This document shows, piece after piece, positions 7,113-14,428 of a stretch of 14,428 nucleotides of DNA. The stretch spans positions 1 to 14,428 of the forward strand of contig WJIO01000015.1 in assembly GCA_014730235.1 (NCBI GenBank), in the 5' to 3' direction. Within the stretch, counting starts at the first letter, position 1. The number at the start of each line of letters is the position of its first letter. Position numbers and translations under genes: made by a program. The stretch comes from Candidatus Poribacteria bacterium (lineage in GTDB: Bacteria > Poribacteria > DTPJ01 > WJIO01). Below the pieces are notes generated by a model. That model was not told where the DNA came from. It made no database searches and saw nothing but the letters and a program-made list of their open reading frames with translations.

Positions 7113-8273
7113 ATGGAAAAATTACCTCCTATTCGAGCAATTACTAAAGGACCAAAATTTCACTGGTTTGCATATTATGATAAACTGCAATTTGATCCTA
7201 CATGCCGCTATGCCCTGGGCATGGAAGTTGATTTCCAGCATCGAAGCCCTGAACCTGACGATATAATAAAAGTCGGTATCATCGATCTGGAAGACGATGA
7301 TAAGTGGACGGAACTTGGTGAAAGCCGCTCTTGGTGCTGGCAGCAGGGATGTATGCTGCAATGGAGACCGGGATCAAAGACAGATGTTATGTGGAATGAC
7401 CGCCAGGGAGATAAATTTGTATCATATTTGATGGATGTAAAAACCGGAAAAAAACGGATGATACCGCATCCATTTTATACCCTGAGTTCCAGCGAACCAA
7501 TTGGCGTAGCACCAGATTTTCGGCGCGTCAACGATATGAGACCCGGTTATGGTTATGCAGGTCTTCCCGACCCATACACCGATGAACTCGCACCAAAGGA
7601 TTCCGGGGTGTTCCGGGTAAACCTGGAAACAGGTGAACAGGAGCTTATAATTTCAATCGCTGACGTGGCAAAAATCCCTTTTCCCCATGGGGATCTAAGC
7701 AAATCCAAACATTATTTCAATCACCTACTTTTTAGTCCTGACGGCTCCAGATTTATATTCCTGCATCGCTGGCGAGGTGTGGAACAACGGGGATTTGGAA
7801 CACGTATGCTTACAGCCAAACCTGATGGATCGGATATTCATGTAGTGGATGATTATGGACATACATCTCATTTTATCTGGCGTGACCCGGATCATATTCT
7901 GGCCTGGGCAAGCCATCCATCTCATGGGAACGCATTTTATCTTTATGAGGATGGCACAAGAAATGTGGAAGTAGTTGGCAAAGGTGTTATGACCCAAAAC
8001 GGTCACTGCACATATCTGCCGGGGAATAAGTGGATACTAAACGATACATATCCGAGTAAAGAAAGGGAACAGGAAGTTTACCTCTACAATGTTGAAACAA
8101 ACAAAAAGGTATCCCTGGGTAAATTCCACACTCCACCTGAATATAGCGGTGAATGGCGGTGCGATACTCACCCGCGATTTAGTCCTGATGGTAACAGCGT
8201 TACTATTGATTCGCCGCATGGTGGAAATGGTCGGCAGATATATCTGATTGACATCAGTGATATTGTAAATTAG
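7113..8273 (+). CDS. Oligogalacturonate lyase (PL22)-like / TolB-like beta-propeller protein
   Basis: This 386-residue protein has no signal peptide and is built of propeller blades with FSPDG turns at 207-211 and 356-360 and a KPDGSD turn at 236-241. Histidines recur in places that recall the metal and base residues of PL22 oligogalacturonate lyases: H204 (FNHLLFSPDG), H250 and H253 (GHTSHFIW), H298 (QNGHCTYLPG) and H353 (DTHPRFSPDG). Mapping these to the active site is inference; I have not aligned it. Many environmental bacteria carry such paralogues with unknown substrates. It starts 14 nt after the UroD-like gene with an AGGAAG ribosome site, so the two are almost certainly co-transcribed. 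No terminator hairpin follows the stop; the next gene has its own promoter. Confidence 0.65.
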   Translation: MEKLPPIRAITKGPKFHWFAYYDKLQFDPTCRYALGMEVDFQHRSPEPDDIIKVGIIDLEDDDKWTELGESRSWCWQQGCMLQWRPGSKTDVMWNDRQGDKFVSYLMDVKTGKKRMIPHPFYTLSSSEPIGVAPDFRRVNDMRPGYGYAGLPDPYTDELAPKDSGVFRVNLETGEQELIISIADVAKIPFPHGDLSKSKHYFNHLLFSPDGSRFIFLHRWRGVEQRGFGTRMLTAKPDGSDIHVVDDYGHTSHFIWRDPDHILAWASHPSHGNAFYLYEDGTRNVEVVGKGVMTQNGHCTYLPGNKWILNDTYPSKEREQEVYLYNVETNKKVSLGKFHTPPEYSGEWRCDTHPRFSPDGNSVTIDSPHGGNGRQIYLIDISDIVN

Positions 8274-8292
8274 ATATTTATCTAAATTTAAT

Positions 8293-8320
8293 TTGACTTT
8301 TCCTTTTTTTCGTATATAAT
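8293..8320 (+). promoter_or_regulatory. Sigma70-type promoter for the small secreted protein
   Basis: TTGACT (8293-8298), a 16-nt T-rich spacer, then a perfect TATAAT (8315-8320). This is the best promoter in the window. Transcription from about 8327 would give a leader of roughly 98 nt before the ATG at 8425. Confidence 0.75.
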
Positions 8321-8350
8321 TTTATAGTAGATAAAATACTTTAAGGCATG

Positions 8351-8406
8351 TCCTGTTATAACAATTACAGGATTACAAAATGACCAAACTACTTAAGGGG
8401 TAGTTT
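8351..8406 (+). other. Leader region with two small inverted repeats
   Basis: Within the leader, TCCTGT (8351-8356) pairs with ACAGGA (8367-8372), and AAACTAC (8386-8392) pairs with GTAGTTT (8400-8406). The second hairpin ends 5 nt before the AGGAGG ribosome site (8411-8416). They may stabilise the mRNA or affect translation. I do not recognise a known riboswitch. Confidence 0.35.
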
Positions 8407-8424
8407 AAATAGGAGGAATTTACA

Positions 8425-8811
8425 ATGAAAAGAAAATTTGTACTTTTTACTATAATCGCTGCTGGTCTTTTGGTTGCATCCACAGCTTTTGCAGTAGATC
8501 TTGATGAAACCGAATGGGAAGTTGCTTATTGGGATAGCGATGGGCAACTTGTAACCGATACCTGGTGCATTGATATTGATGCCGGAGCAGTTGGCACAAT
8601 AGAAACTGATGTTCATGATGCTGGCGGAATAACGGTCTGGACTAATTTCTTCGGTAGACAGAAAGTTTTGCTTAACTTCCCGGGTTATTATCTTGTATTT
8701 TATGGTAGAGTATATGAAACCCATGCCTCAACAGTGATTATGGGAACTTTTGTAAATTACATTACCGGTTATCATGGAACATTCATTGCTGTTCCATCAG
8801 TCGCAGACTAA
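8425..8811 (+). CDS. Small secreted protein of unknown function
   Basis: This 128-residue protein starts with a textbook signal peptide (K2-R3-K4, hydrophobic core, TAFA cleavage after residue 23). The mature ~105 residues start VDLDETEWEV and are rich in aromatic and beta-branched residues with alternating strand-like stretches (VLLNFPGYYLVFYGRVY, STVIMGTFVNYITGYHG). A small beta-barrel or calycin-like fold is possible but is only inference. There is one cysteine, in DTWCID. It forms a single-gene unit: clear promoter at 8293-8320, strong AGGAGG ribosome site 8 nt before ATG, and a perfect terminator just after the stop. This suggests high or independently controlled expression. I do not recognise the family. 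Confidence 0.8.
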   Translation: MKRKFVLFTIIAAGLLVASTAFAVDLDETEWEVAYWDSDGQLVTDTWCIDIDAGAVGTIETDVHDAGGITVWTNFFGRQKVLLNFPGYYLVFYGRVYETHASTVIMGTFVNYITGYHGTFIAVPSVAD

Positions 8812-8821
8812 TAAATTATTT

Positions 8822-8861
8822 AAAAAAAGGCGGGCCAGAATATTCTGGCCCGCCTTTTTTT
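8822..8861 (+). terminator. Rho-independent terminator of the small secreted protein gene
   Basis: A perfect palindrome at 8828-8855 (AGGCGGGCCAGAAT and its complement), GC-rich at its base, is preceded by seven A and followed by seven T. It ends the 8425-8811 transcript and, being symmetric with an A-run on the left, could also act on the minus strand. Confidence 0.95.
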
Positions 8862-8943
8862 ATTTTAAAGGAATTAAATATTGCCTCCGATGTTATACAT
8901 AGTGTATTATGTAATCGTTAAAAAATGAATATTACTCATATTT

Positions 8944-9012
8944 TCATTCCTGCTTTTGCAGGAATGACCAGCCTATAGAAGTTTTCTATTATTACCACAT
9001 TGAACCCGAAAA
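8944..9012. repeat. Inverted-repeat element, copy D (hairpin plus right arm)
   Basis: The core hairpin has 10-bp arms at 8944-8953 and 8958-8967 with a TTTT loop. The right arm continues CTATAGAAGTTTTCTATTAT, then TACCACATTGAACCCG, matching copies B (its left arm, inverted) and C. A left arm is not recognisable. It lies between the terminator at 8822-8861 and the gene at 9050, ending about 26 nt before that gene's ribosome site. Confidence 0.75.
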
Positions 9013-9049
9013 AAATTATTTTATAACGATTATCTTCAGGAGTCTAAAA

Positions 9050-11332
9050 ATGAAGAATATATTATGCATAATAATAATATTTATAACTTTCATAATAATA
9101 ACAGATACAGCTTATCCTCAGGATGATTATTTTAGAAGAATAGCCGAAGTATCCGATGGTCGTCTTACTCGATTTTCCCGACTTCCTATAAAGGTTTATA
9201 TACAGGGGAGCAATATTCATGGTAATTATATGGACGATATCAAATACGCACTGAAGGAATGGCAGAATGAATCCGGGGGAACTGTAAAATTCCATAGGGT
9301 TTATTCACCAGAAGGTGCGGATATTTCAATATCCTGGGTTAATAAGCTGGAACCCTGGGATAATGACCATCCCCTGGGTGTGGCTGAGCTTCAGAGGACA
9401 AAGGACGAGGAATTTTATGTGGAGATACGTCTTGTTACTCGTAATATTTTGAATAGAAACCAGCCGCTGGATCATAAACAGATGAGAACAGTTATCCTTC
9501 ATGAGATAGGTCATGCCATTGGCCTCTGGGGACACAGCGAGAAAAAGTCCGATGTTATGTATTATTCCGCTGATGCTGTAAACCCCACCAGCAGGGATAT
9601 AAAAACCCTGAAAAGATTATACGCCCATGAATCCGGACACTCACTTCACGCTGAAACCATAGAAGTTATCAAAGAACAGATGCAGGAGAAGCCCGACAAC
9701 GCCAGATTGCATTTTATGCTGGGTACTGTTTATGCAGATCAGGGAGAACATGAAAAGGCCATAGAGACCTTCAAACTTTGTCTTAAGCTGGATTCAGGAT
9801 TTCATAAAGCCAGCGCAGCTCTGGCATCATCCTACAGAGCATCAGGACGAAGCGATGAAGCCCTTACGGAATACCTGGCCCTTGCTGAAACTCAACCCTC
9901 TGCCATGCTTTATAACGTAATCGGGGCCATTTGTTATGAGAAAAATGAAACCTGGAAAGCCGTTCAGTATATTAAAAAAGCATTGGAAACCGATAGGTCT
10001 TACGAACCAGCCAGAGGAAATCTATACAGAATATATCTGGGTAAAGGTCAGGAATTGACAAAGGAAAATCAGCATTATGCTGCCATTAAACTGCTGAAAG
10101 ACGGAGTTTCCTTCTTCCCCGACAGGCCGGAACTTTATAACGCTCTGGGAATAGCTTACGCGCAAAATGGTGATTTCAGTATGGCCATAAGAAATTATAC
10201 AAAAGCGTTGAATATAAATCCAGCCTTTACAACGGCAAAGAATAACCTGGCCACATCATATAACAACCAGGGAACAGCATATGCCCAGGAAAAGCAATGG
10301 AGTAAAGCTCTGGACGCTTATTCCGAAGCCCTGAGGCTCATGCCGGATATGGCTGAAGCGAAGAAGAATATATCGGCGGCATACTGGAACCAGGCCACCT
10401 ATCTGTCCGGTATAGGCAAAGAGCAGGAAGCTATCGAATCATACCGGCAATTTTTGGTCTATAATCCCGATGATAAAGATACTTACAACAACCTGGGGGC
10501 CTTATATTATCGTTCAGGTAATTACAAAGAGGCGGCAAGGCAATTTAGAAATGCCCTTAAAGCAGATCCTCGGGATCAAGAAATCAAAAATAACATCGCT
10601 GTTGTATACCATAAAATGGGTCTGGATATGATAGCAAAAGAGAATTACAGCGAAGCTCTGGATCAATTCATGACAGGACTTGAGTTTTCCCCGAATAATG
10701 TAAATCTACTCTTAAGCTCTGGATATGTATATAAAAATATGCAGAAATGGGATGAAGCTGAAAAGAGCATCCAGACAGCCCTGGAAATTCAGTCTGATAA
10801 TGAAGATGGCAGAAAACTGCTGGCAAATCTCTACATGCAGCAGGGAAACAGTTACCTTCAGGCGGAGAACTACGATAAAGCCCTGGAATATTTCCAGAAA
10901 GTACCGGCAGATTTAACCCCACCGCAACTTCATAGTAATATCGGCTATGTTTTCATAAAAAAGCAAATGTATTTTCAGGCTGCGGAGGAATTTGATAAGA
11001 CCCTGGAAGCTGAACCAAAAGATGATATAGCCTATCAGAACCTGGAAACTTTGAGGGGTAGTTTTGCAAAAGCCTTTCCCAAAGGCATAATTCCTGTCAA
11101 ACTTCAGGATGAAGTAGCCCGGGTATATCTAAGCCTGGCCAGATCTTATATCGGCCGGGGAGAACTGGCAGAAAGCAAAAGACTGCTCAAGTCAGTTATG
11201 GATATGGATCTGAAAAATAAAAAACTAACGGATTTACTGGCAGAAAGATTGACGATTTTAGCCGATGCCTTAAAAGAAAAGGGAAGCTTGCTGGAAGCCG
11301 CTGAAGTCAGAAGATGGGCACAAGATCAATGA
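9050..11332 (+). CDS. Secreted matrixin-like zinc metalloprotease fused to a long TPR array
   Basis: This 760-residue protein has a signal peptide (residues 1-22, very Ile-rich), so it is exported. Residues ~45-192 form a metzincin domain: HEIGHAIGLWGHS at 151-163 supplies H151, E152 and H155, with H162 as the likely third ligand. DVMYY (168-172) is the Met-turn. The spacing HExxHxxGxxGH has one residue more than the animal MMP motif; I recall the same form in bacterial matrixin-like proteins. From ~213 to ~700 there are about a dozen TPR units (for example YNALGIAYAQNGDFSMAIRN and YNNLGALYYRSGNYKEAARQ), several with longer first helices. TPRs probably bind a partner or substrate protein in the periplasm or outside. 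AGGAG lies 7 nt before the ATG. nagA follows after 40 nt with no terminator between. Confidence 0.88.
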   Translation: MKNILCIIIIFITFIIITDTAYPQDDYFRRIAEVSDGRLTRFSRLPIKVYIQGSNIHGNYMDDIKYALKEWQNESGGTVKFHRVYSPEGADISISWVNKLEPWDNDHPLGVAELQRTKDEEFYVEIRLVTRNILNRNQPLDHKQMRTVILHEIGHAIGLWGHSEKKSDVMYYSADAVNPTSRDIKTLKRLYAHESGHSLHAETIEVIKEQMQEKPDNARLHFMLGTVYADQGEHEKAIETFKLCLKLDSGFHKASAALASSYRASGRSDEALTEYLALAETQPSAMLYNVIGAICYEKNETWKAVQYIKKALETDRSYEPARGNLYRIYLGKGQELTKENQHYAAIKLLKDGVSFFPDRPELYNALGIAYAQNGDFSMAIRNYTKALNINPAFTTAKNNLATSYNNQGTAYAQEKQWSKALDAYSEALRLMPDMAEAKKNISAAYWNQATYLSGIGKEQEAIESYRQFLVYNPDDKDTYNNLGALYYRSGNYKEAARQFRNALKADPRDQEIKNNIAVVYHKMGLDMIAKENYSEALDQFMTGLEFSPNNVNLLLSSGYVYKNMQKWDEAEKSIQTALEIQSDNEDGRKLLANLYMQQGNSYLQAENYDKALEYFQKVPADLTPPQLHSNIGYVFIKKQMYFQAAEEFDKTLEAEPKDDIAYQNLETLRGSFAKAFPKGIIPVKLQDEVARVYLSLARSYIGRGELAESKRLLKSVMDMDLKNKKLTDLLAERLTILADALKEKGSLLEAAEVRRWAQDQ

Positions 11333-11372
11333 GCTGTTTTCTGATCACGGATTACTGAACAAGGAGGGAAAA

Positions 11373-12551
11373 ATGGATGTAGTAAAAGGCCTGAAGAATG
11401 GAAAGATTTTAACCCCGGATGGGGTTATTCGGAACGGCGTGCTGAAGATTGACAACGGCAGGATTGATTCTATAGGCAATTGCCATGATCTGGATTTACC
11501 CGATGGTTCTGATGTTATTGACGCTAATGGTAACTGGATTCTTCCGGGATTTATTGATATACATTGTCATGGAGGAATGGGCTGTGACACTATGGACGGT
11601 GAATTGGAGGATATTCAGACTATTGCCAAATATCACGCCGGAGGTGGAACGACGGCATTTCTGGCCACAACAGCATCTAGTTCCCTGGAAGTCATATTAA
11701 ATGCACTGAATACAATTCATCAGGCAAGAGAGATGGATATTGACGGAGCTGCGGTAATTGGCGCTCATCTGGAAGGCCCTTTTTTCTCCTATGCAAAACG
11801 CGGATGTCATCTACCTGCTTATGTCCGTAATCCAAGACCTATAGAATACGACAGGATGATGGAATATGCTGATTCTATATATTCTATGACCCTATCTCCG
11901 GAACTAGACGGCGCAGAGGGATTAATTAAAACCCTGGTAAGTAATAATATCGTGGCTTCCATAGGTCATTCTAAGGCTGATTATAAACAGGTGTTAAAGG
12001 CCATAAAATTGGGCGCAAGTCATGTTACACATATGTATTGCGCCATGTCATCAATTATTAAAAATGGCCCGGCCCGTACCATGGGAGTTGTGGAATCTAC
12101 ATTGCTTCGGGATGAACTTACCACTGAAGTTATAGCAGATGGTAAACACCTGCCGCCTGAACTAATAAAGCTGGTCATAAAAACTAAAGGTATGGATAAC
12201 GTTTGCATTGTAACAGATGCCATGCGAGGAGCTGGTATGCCTCCGGGAGTTTATACCTTTGGGCCGAAAGACGGACAGGAAGCCGTTGTTCAGGACGGTA
12301 TGGCTGTTATGCCGGATCGGACAGGTTATGCCAGCAGTGTAGTAATGATGAATGACCTGGTGAAGGTGTTGATTAGAGATGTGGAATTATCCCTGGAAGA
12401 TGCTGTTAAAATGGCTACTTCAATACCAGCAAAGATAATAGGTGTGGATGAAAAAATGGGAAGCCTTGAAGCGGGTAAAGATGCAAATATTATTGTTGCC
12501 AATGATGGTATTGATGTTATGAATGTTGTTGTGAAAGGAAGAATAATTTAA
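11373..12551 (+). CDS. nagA: N-acetylglucosamine-6-phosphate deacetylase
   Basis: This 392-residue amidohydrolase removes acetate from N-acetylglucosamine 6-phosphate to give glucosamine 6-phosphate, in cytoplasmic amino-sugar recycling or sialic-acid/chitin-type catabolism. Visible residues: H64-C-H66 in DIHCHGG, E134 in HLEGPF (metal ligand), H199 in SIGHSKADY, H220 in HVTHMYCAMS, and D282 in VTDAMRGAG (catalytic aspartate). The N- and C-terminal strands (GVLKIDNGRI, GSLEAGKDANIIV) form the small beta domain. Length matches the family. The usual THLFNAM is THMYCAM, a modest change. AAGGAGGG precedes the ATG at good spacing. It is probably co-transcribed with the upstream protease/TPR gene; no nagB, nagK or transporter is in the window. 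Confidence 0.92.
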   Translation: MDVVKGLKNGKILTPDGVIRNGVLKIDNGRIDSIGNCHDLDLPDGSDVIDANGNWILPGFIDIHCHGGMGCDTMDGELEDIQTIAKYHAGGGTTAFLATTASSSLEVILNALNTIHQAREMDIDGAAVIGAHLEGPFFSYAKRGCHLPAYVRNPRPIEYDRMMEYADSIYSMTLSPELDGAEGLIKTLVSNNIVASIGHSKADYKQVLKAIKLGASHVTHMYCAMSSIIKNGPARTMGVVESTLLRDELTTEVIADGKHLPPELIKLVIKTKGMDNVCIVTDAMRGAGMPPGVYTFGPKDGQEAVVQDGMAVMPDRTGYASSVVMMNDLVKVLIRDVELSLEDAVKMATSIPAKIIGVDEKMGSLEAGKDANIIVANDGIDVMNVVVKGRII

Positions 12552-12555
12552 TTCA

Positions 12556-12593
12556 AAACAAAAGGCGACCGTGAAATCGGTCGCCTTTTGTTT
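12556..12593. terminator. Bidirectional terminator between convergent genes
   Basis: Arms 12556-12571 and 12578-12593 pair perfectly over 16 bp (core AAGGCGACCG) around a 6-nt loop TGAAAT. T-rich tract on the right serves nagA; A-rich tract on the left gives a T-run on the minus strand for the corrinoid gene ending at 12613. Confidence 0.93.
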
Positions 12594-12612
12594 ATAAATA
12601 TACTATTGCTTA

Positions 12613-13242
12613 TTATGCATCAATAAGCTCTTTTGCTACATCAGCGGCACTGGCTGCATCTCTTGCATAACCGTTAGCACCGATTTCATCAGCATAATTC
12701 TGGGTTACGGGTGCGCCACCGATTATAGTTTTTACTTTATCTTTTTTACCGGCTTCTTCCAGGGCCTCGATAGTTGTCTTCATAGCTGTCATGGTAGTAG
12801 TCAACAGGGCTGACATAGCTACAACATCACCTTCCTGGGCTTCGGCAGCAAATTTCTCTGGTGCAACATCAATACCCAGATCAACAACATCGAAACCTGC
12901 GCCTTCCATCATCATGGCTACAAGGTTTTTACCGATGTCATGAAGGTCACCTTTTACTGTGCCTATAAGAACTCTTCCAACAGGTTCAACACCAGATTCG
13001 GCCAGTTTAGGCTTAAGAATTCCCATAGCGCCTTTCATAGCTCTGGCTGCTATAAGAACTTCAGGAACGTAGAATTCGTTGTTTTTGAATTTTTCACCAA
13101 CAACGTTCATTCCCTTAATAAGACCTTCATTAAGTACTTTACCTGGTGCAACACCTTCATCCAGTGCCTTTTGAGTCATTTCTTTCACTTCGGGAGCTTT
13201 ACCGTTAATCAAGCTTTCCGCTAGTGCTGCTAGATCTGCCAT
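12613..13242 (-). CDS. Methyltransferase corrinoid protein (MtbC/MttC/MtaC family, B12-binding)
   Basis: This 209-residue cytoplasmic protein carries a methyl group on a corrinoid cofactor between two methyltransferases. Residues ~1-88 are the helical cap (B12-binding_2 type). Residues ~90-209 form the Rossmann-like cobalamin domain with D99-L-H101-D-I-G104; H101 is the expected lower cobalt ligand. The domain then shows an SALLTTTM stretch (~144-151) and IIGGAPV (~172-178). Length is typical of the family. AGGAGG lies 8 nt before the ATG on the minus strand. It is the second minus-strand gene, 92 nt after the HEAT lipoprotein, and ends at the shared terminator. No MttB/MtaB/MtgB-type substrate methyltransferase is next to it; the UroD-like protein at 6031-7098 is a plausible partner. 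Confidence 0.94.
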   Translation of the reverse strand: MADLAALAESLINGKAPEVKEMTQKALDEGVAPGKVLNEGLIKGMNVVGEKFKNNEFYVPEVLIAARAMKGAMGILKPKLAESGVEPVGRVLIGTVKGDLHDIGKNLVAMMMEGAGFDVVDLGIDVAPEKFAAEAQEGDVVAMSALLTTTMTAMKTTIEALEEAGKKDKVKTIIGGAPVTQNYADEIGANGYARDAASAADVAKELIDA

Positions 13243-13280
13243 TCAAATATCCTCCTGCAAGGTTTTTATGCGATTGATTT

Positions 13281-13304
13281 TGCTTCTGCAAAATAACAGA
13301 AGCA
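13281..13304 (-). other. Intergenic hairpin between the minus-strand genes
   Basis: TGCTTCTG (13281-13288) and CAGAAGCA (13297-13304) form an 8-bp stem with an 8-nt loop. On the minus strand it lies between the HEAT gene stop and the corrinoid ribosome site. It has only a weak AAAATC tail, so it is not a convincing terminator; it may be an mRNA stability or processing element. Confidence 0.35.
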
Positions 13305-13334
13305 TTATGCTGATCTCAGGGCCATTCTCCCGGA

Positions 13335-14428
13335 TCAGTCAATTTTATTCAGTGCTTTAGCCGTTTCGTTTTTCAGCAATGGATTATTAGCCTCTTCATA
13401 GACTTTTTCCATTGGTTTAATAGCTCGTCTATCACCTATATTACCAAGTACCTGAACGACTCTTATCGTAAGTTCAATATCACTTTTGTTATTTAGAATT
13501 GCTATTAAATCATTTACAGCCGGACTTCCGAATTTTTCCAGGGCTTTTGCCGATGAGTTTTTTACCTGATCGTCCTGGTCTGTTTTTAAGACTTTAACCA
13601 AAGGTTTTATAACTTCTGCGCTTCCTGTTTTACTGGCTGAAAGGACAGCGTAATTTCTGACCTGCGCGTCCTCATCTTTCATAGCTTTTAAAACAACATT
13701 TATCGGTGGTTTATCCACTATCTCCCAGGTAGCCTTTGTGGCGGCGCGTCTTACCTCAAGGTTTGGATCATCCATTCCATCAACTATAATATTTGTAGGA
13801 ACTGATTCACCCATCTTATCCAGAGCTGCTGCAGCTTCAATTTGCAGCATTTTATTAGGATCATTAAGTTTTTCTTTTAATGGTTCAATTGCTCTTTTAT
13901 CACCGATTTTACTTAAAGCATCAATTGACATGCTCCTGGTATATACATCAGGATCGTCTAAAGCTTCGATTAAAGCTGGAACAGCCAGTGGACCAAGTTG
14001 AATAAGGGTTCTTTGAGCACTTTGCCTTAATCGCCAATTGTTTCCCTTCATAACTTCCATCAAAGGTTTTATAGAAGGTTCGCCTATACTTACCAAGACA
14101 TCCCTGATAGCATTACCCAATCGGGAAGCTGTTGTAGGATTTTCCATTAATTTAAGCACAGCAATTACACCAGGTCTTCCATTTTGCCTGATTCTATCCA
14201 CTTCTCTTTGAAACTGGTTTTTTCGAGTTTCATCATTATGATATGTCAGGACAAGCATAGCCCTCGCTTCATGAACTGTTGGATCTGTTGGATTTTCATT
14301 AAGCCATGTTTCCATCCGGATCATGGCCTTGGCATAATCGCTTGCCAAGAAGTATTCCTTTCCTAGTTGAAAGTCGGTTTTAGGCTTTTCTCGACCACAC
14401 CCTAAAACTAAAAACAGAGACAATACAA
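13335..14428 (-). CDS. HEAT-repeat lipoprotein (5' end beyond window)
   Basis: At least 362 residues, read from the right edge. The visible start SLFLVLGCGREK is the end of a lipoprotein signal peptide with lipobox LVLGC. A TTG at 14421-14423 could start it, but the codon before it is also open (GTA) and no positively charged n-region or ribosome site is present. The true start therefore almost certainly lies outside the window. After a short helical TPR-like segment (~16-60), about eight HEAT/PBS-lyase-like repeats follow (such as VPALIEALDDPDVYTRSMSI, VIKPLVKVLK, AIKPLEK-type). It is likely an envelope-anchored protein-binding scaffold. No phycobilin lyase role is implied. The corrinoid gene follows after 92 nt. 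Confidence 0.85.
   Translation of the reverse strand, partial: VLSLFLVLGCGREKPKTDFQLGKEYFLASDYAKAMIRMETWLNENPTDPTVHEARAMLVLTYHNDETRKNQFQREVDRIRQNGRPGVIAVLKLMENPTTASRLGNAIRDVLVSIGEPSIKPLMEVMKGNNWRLRQSAQRTLIQLGPLAVPALIEALDDPDVYTRSMSIDALSKIGDKRAIEPLKEKLNDPNKMLQIEAAAALDKMGESVPTNIIVDGMDDPNLEVRRAATKATWEIVDKPPINVVLKAMKDEDAQVRNYAVLSASKTGSAEVIKPLVKVLKTDQDDQVKNSSAKALEKFGSPAVNDLIAILNNKSDIELTIRVVQVLGNIGDRRAIKPMEKVYEEANNPLLKNETAKALNKID

Noticed and set aside
8351-8406. Known riboswitch in the leader of the small secreted protein gene
   Set aside because: Only two short hairpins are visible; no cobalamin, SAM, glycine or similar conserved core is recognisable.
8881-8910. Promoter TTGCCT-N18-TATTAT upstream of the protease gene
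   Set aside because: Both boxes deviate from consensus and the region is AT-rich, so chance matches are expected; not strong enough to annotate.
1-9012. Repeats considered as a CRISPR array
   Set aside because: Copies are kilobases apart, are inverted repeats of unequal length, and there are no regular spacers or cas genes.
14421-14423. TTG as the real start of the HEAT lipoprotein
   Set aside because: The frame stays open to the window edge, and a start here would leave only eight residues before the lipobox cysteine with no positive charge and no ribosome site in view.

Overview
The window reads as bacterial chromosome, moderately AT-rich by eye, from an environmental lineage. The best taxonomic clue is the C-terminal tail of the first protein, NFPNPFNPETWIPYQL, a FlgD/secretion-type sorting domain whose ETWIPYQL wording I associate with Candidatus Poribacteria. 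The mix of sialidase-like, Gfo/Idh/MocA, UroD-like and lyase-like propeller genes fits that group or a neighbouring FCB/PVC-type lineage. This assignment is inference; there is no rRNA or tRNA in the window.

Layout: nine genes on the + strand fall into probable transcription units. (i) 344-5761: a large secreted modular protein (putative carrier-like fold, Ig-like domains, cohesin-like, dockerin-like and sorting domains), a Gfo/Idh/MocA oxidoreductase, a sialidase-type beta-propeller and a DapA/NanA-family aldolase, separated by only 18-45 nt. (ii) 6031-8273: a UroD-like corrinoid methyltransferase-family protein and a PL22-like propeller protein, 14 nt apart. (iii) 8425-8811: a small secreted protein with its own clear promoter and a near-perfect terminator. 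(iv) 9050-12551: a secreted matrixin-like metalloprotease fused to a long TPR array, then N-acetylglucosamine-6-phosphate deacetylase. A bidirectional terminator separates these from two minus-strand genes, a HEAT-repeat lipoprotein (running off the right edge) and, downstream of it, a MtbC/MttC-type corrinoid protein.

How the genes may work together: the first operon plus nagA suggests breakdown of amino sugars or sugar acids, possibly of sialic-acid type. The aldolase pocket is non-canonical, however, so the substrate is open. The UroD-like protein and the corrinoid protein are plausible partners in corrinoid-dependent methyl transfer, although they lie about 5.5 kb apart on opposite strands.

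The least expected signal is a family of intergenic inverted-repeat elements. They have a GTCATTCC...GGAATGAC core hairpin flanked by arms that end in a conserved ACACT-AACCCGGAAGAACCAGA motif. Three of the four loci sit directly in front of the start codon of a transcription unit (before 344, 6031 and 9050); the fourth is at the left edge of the window.
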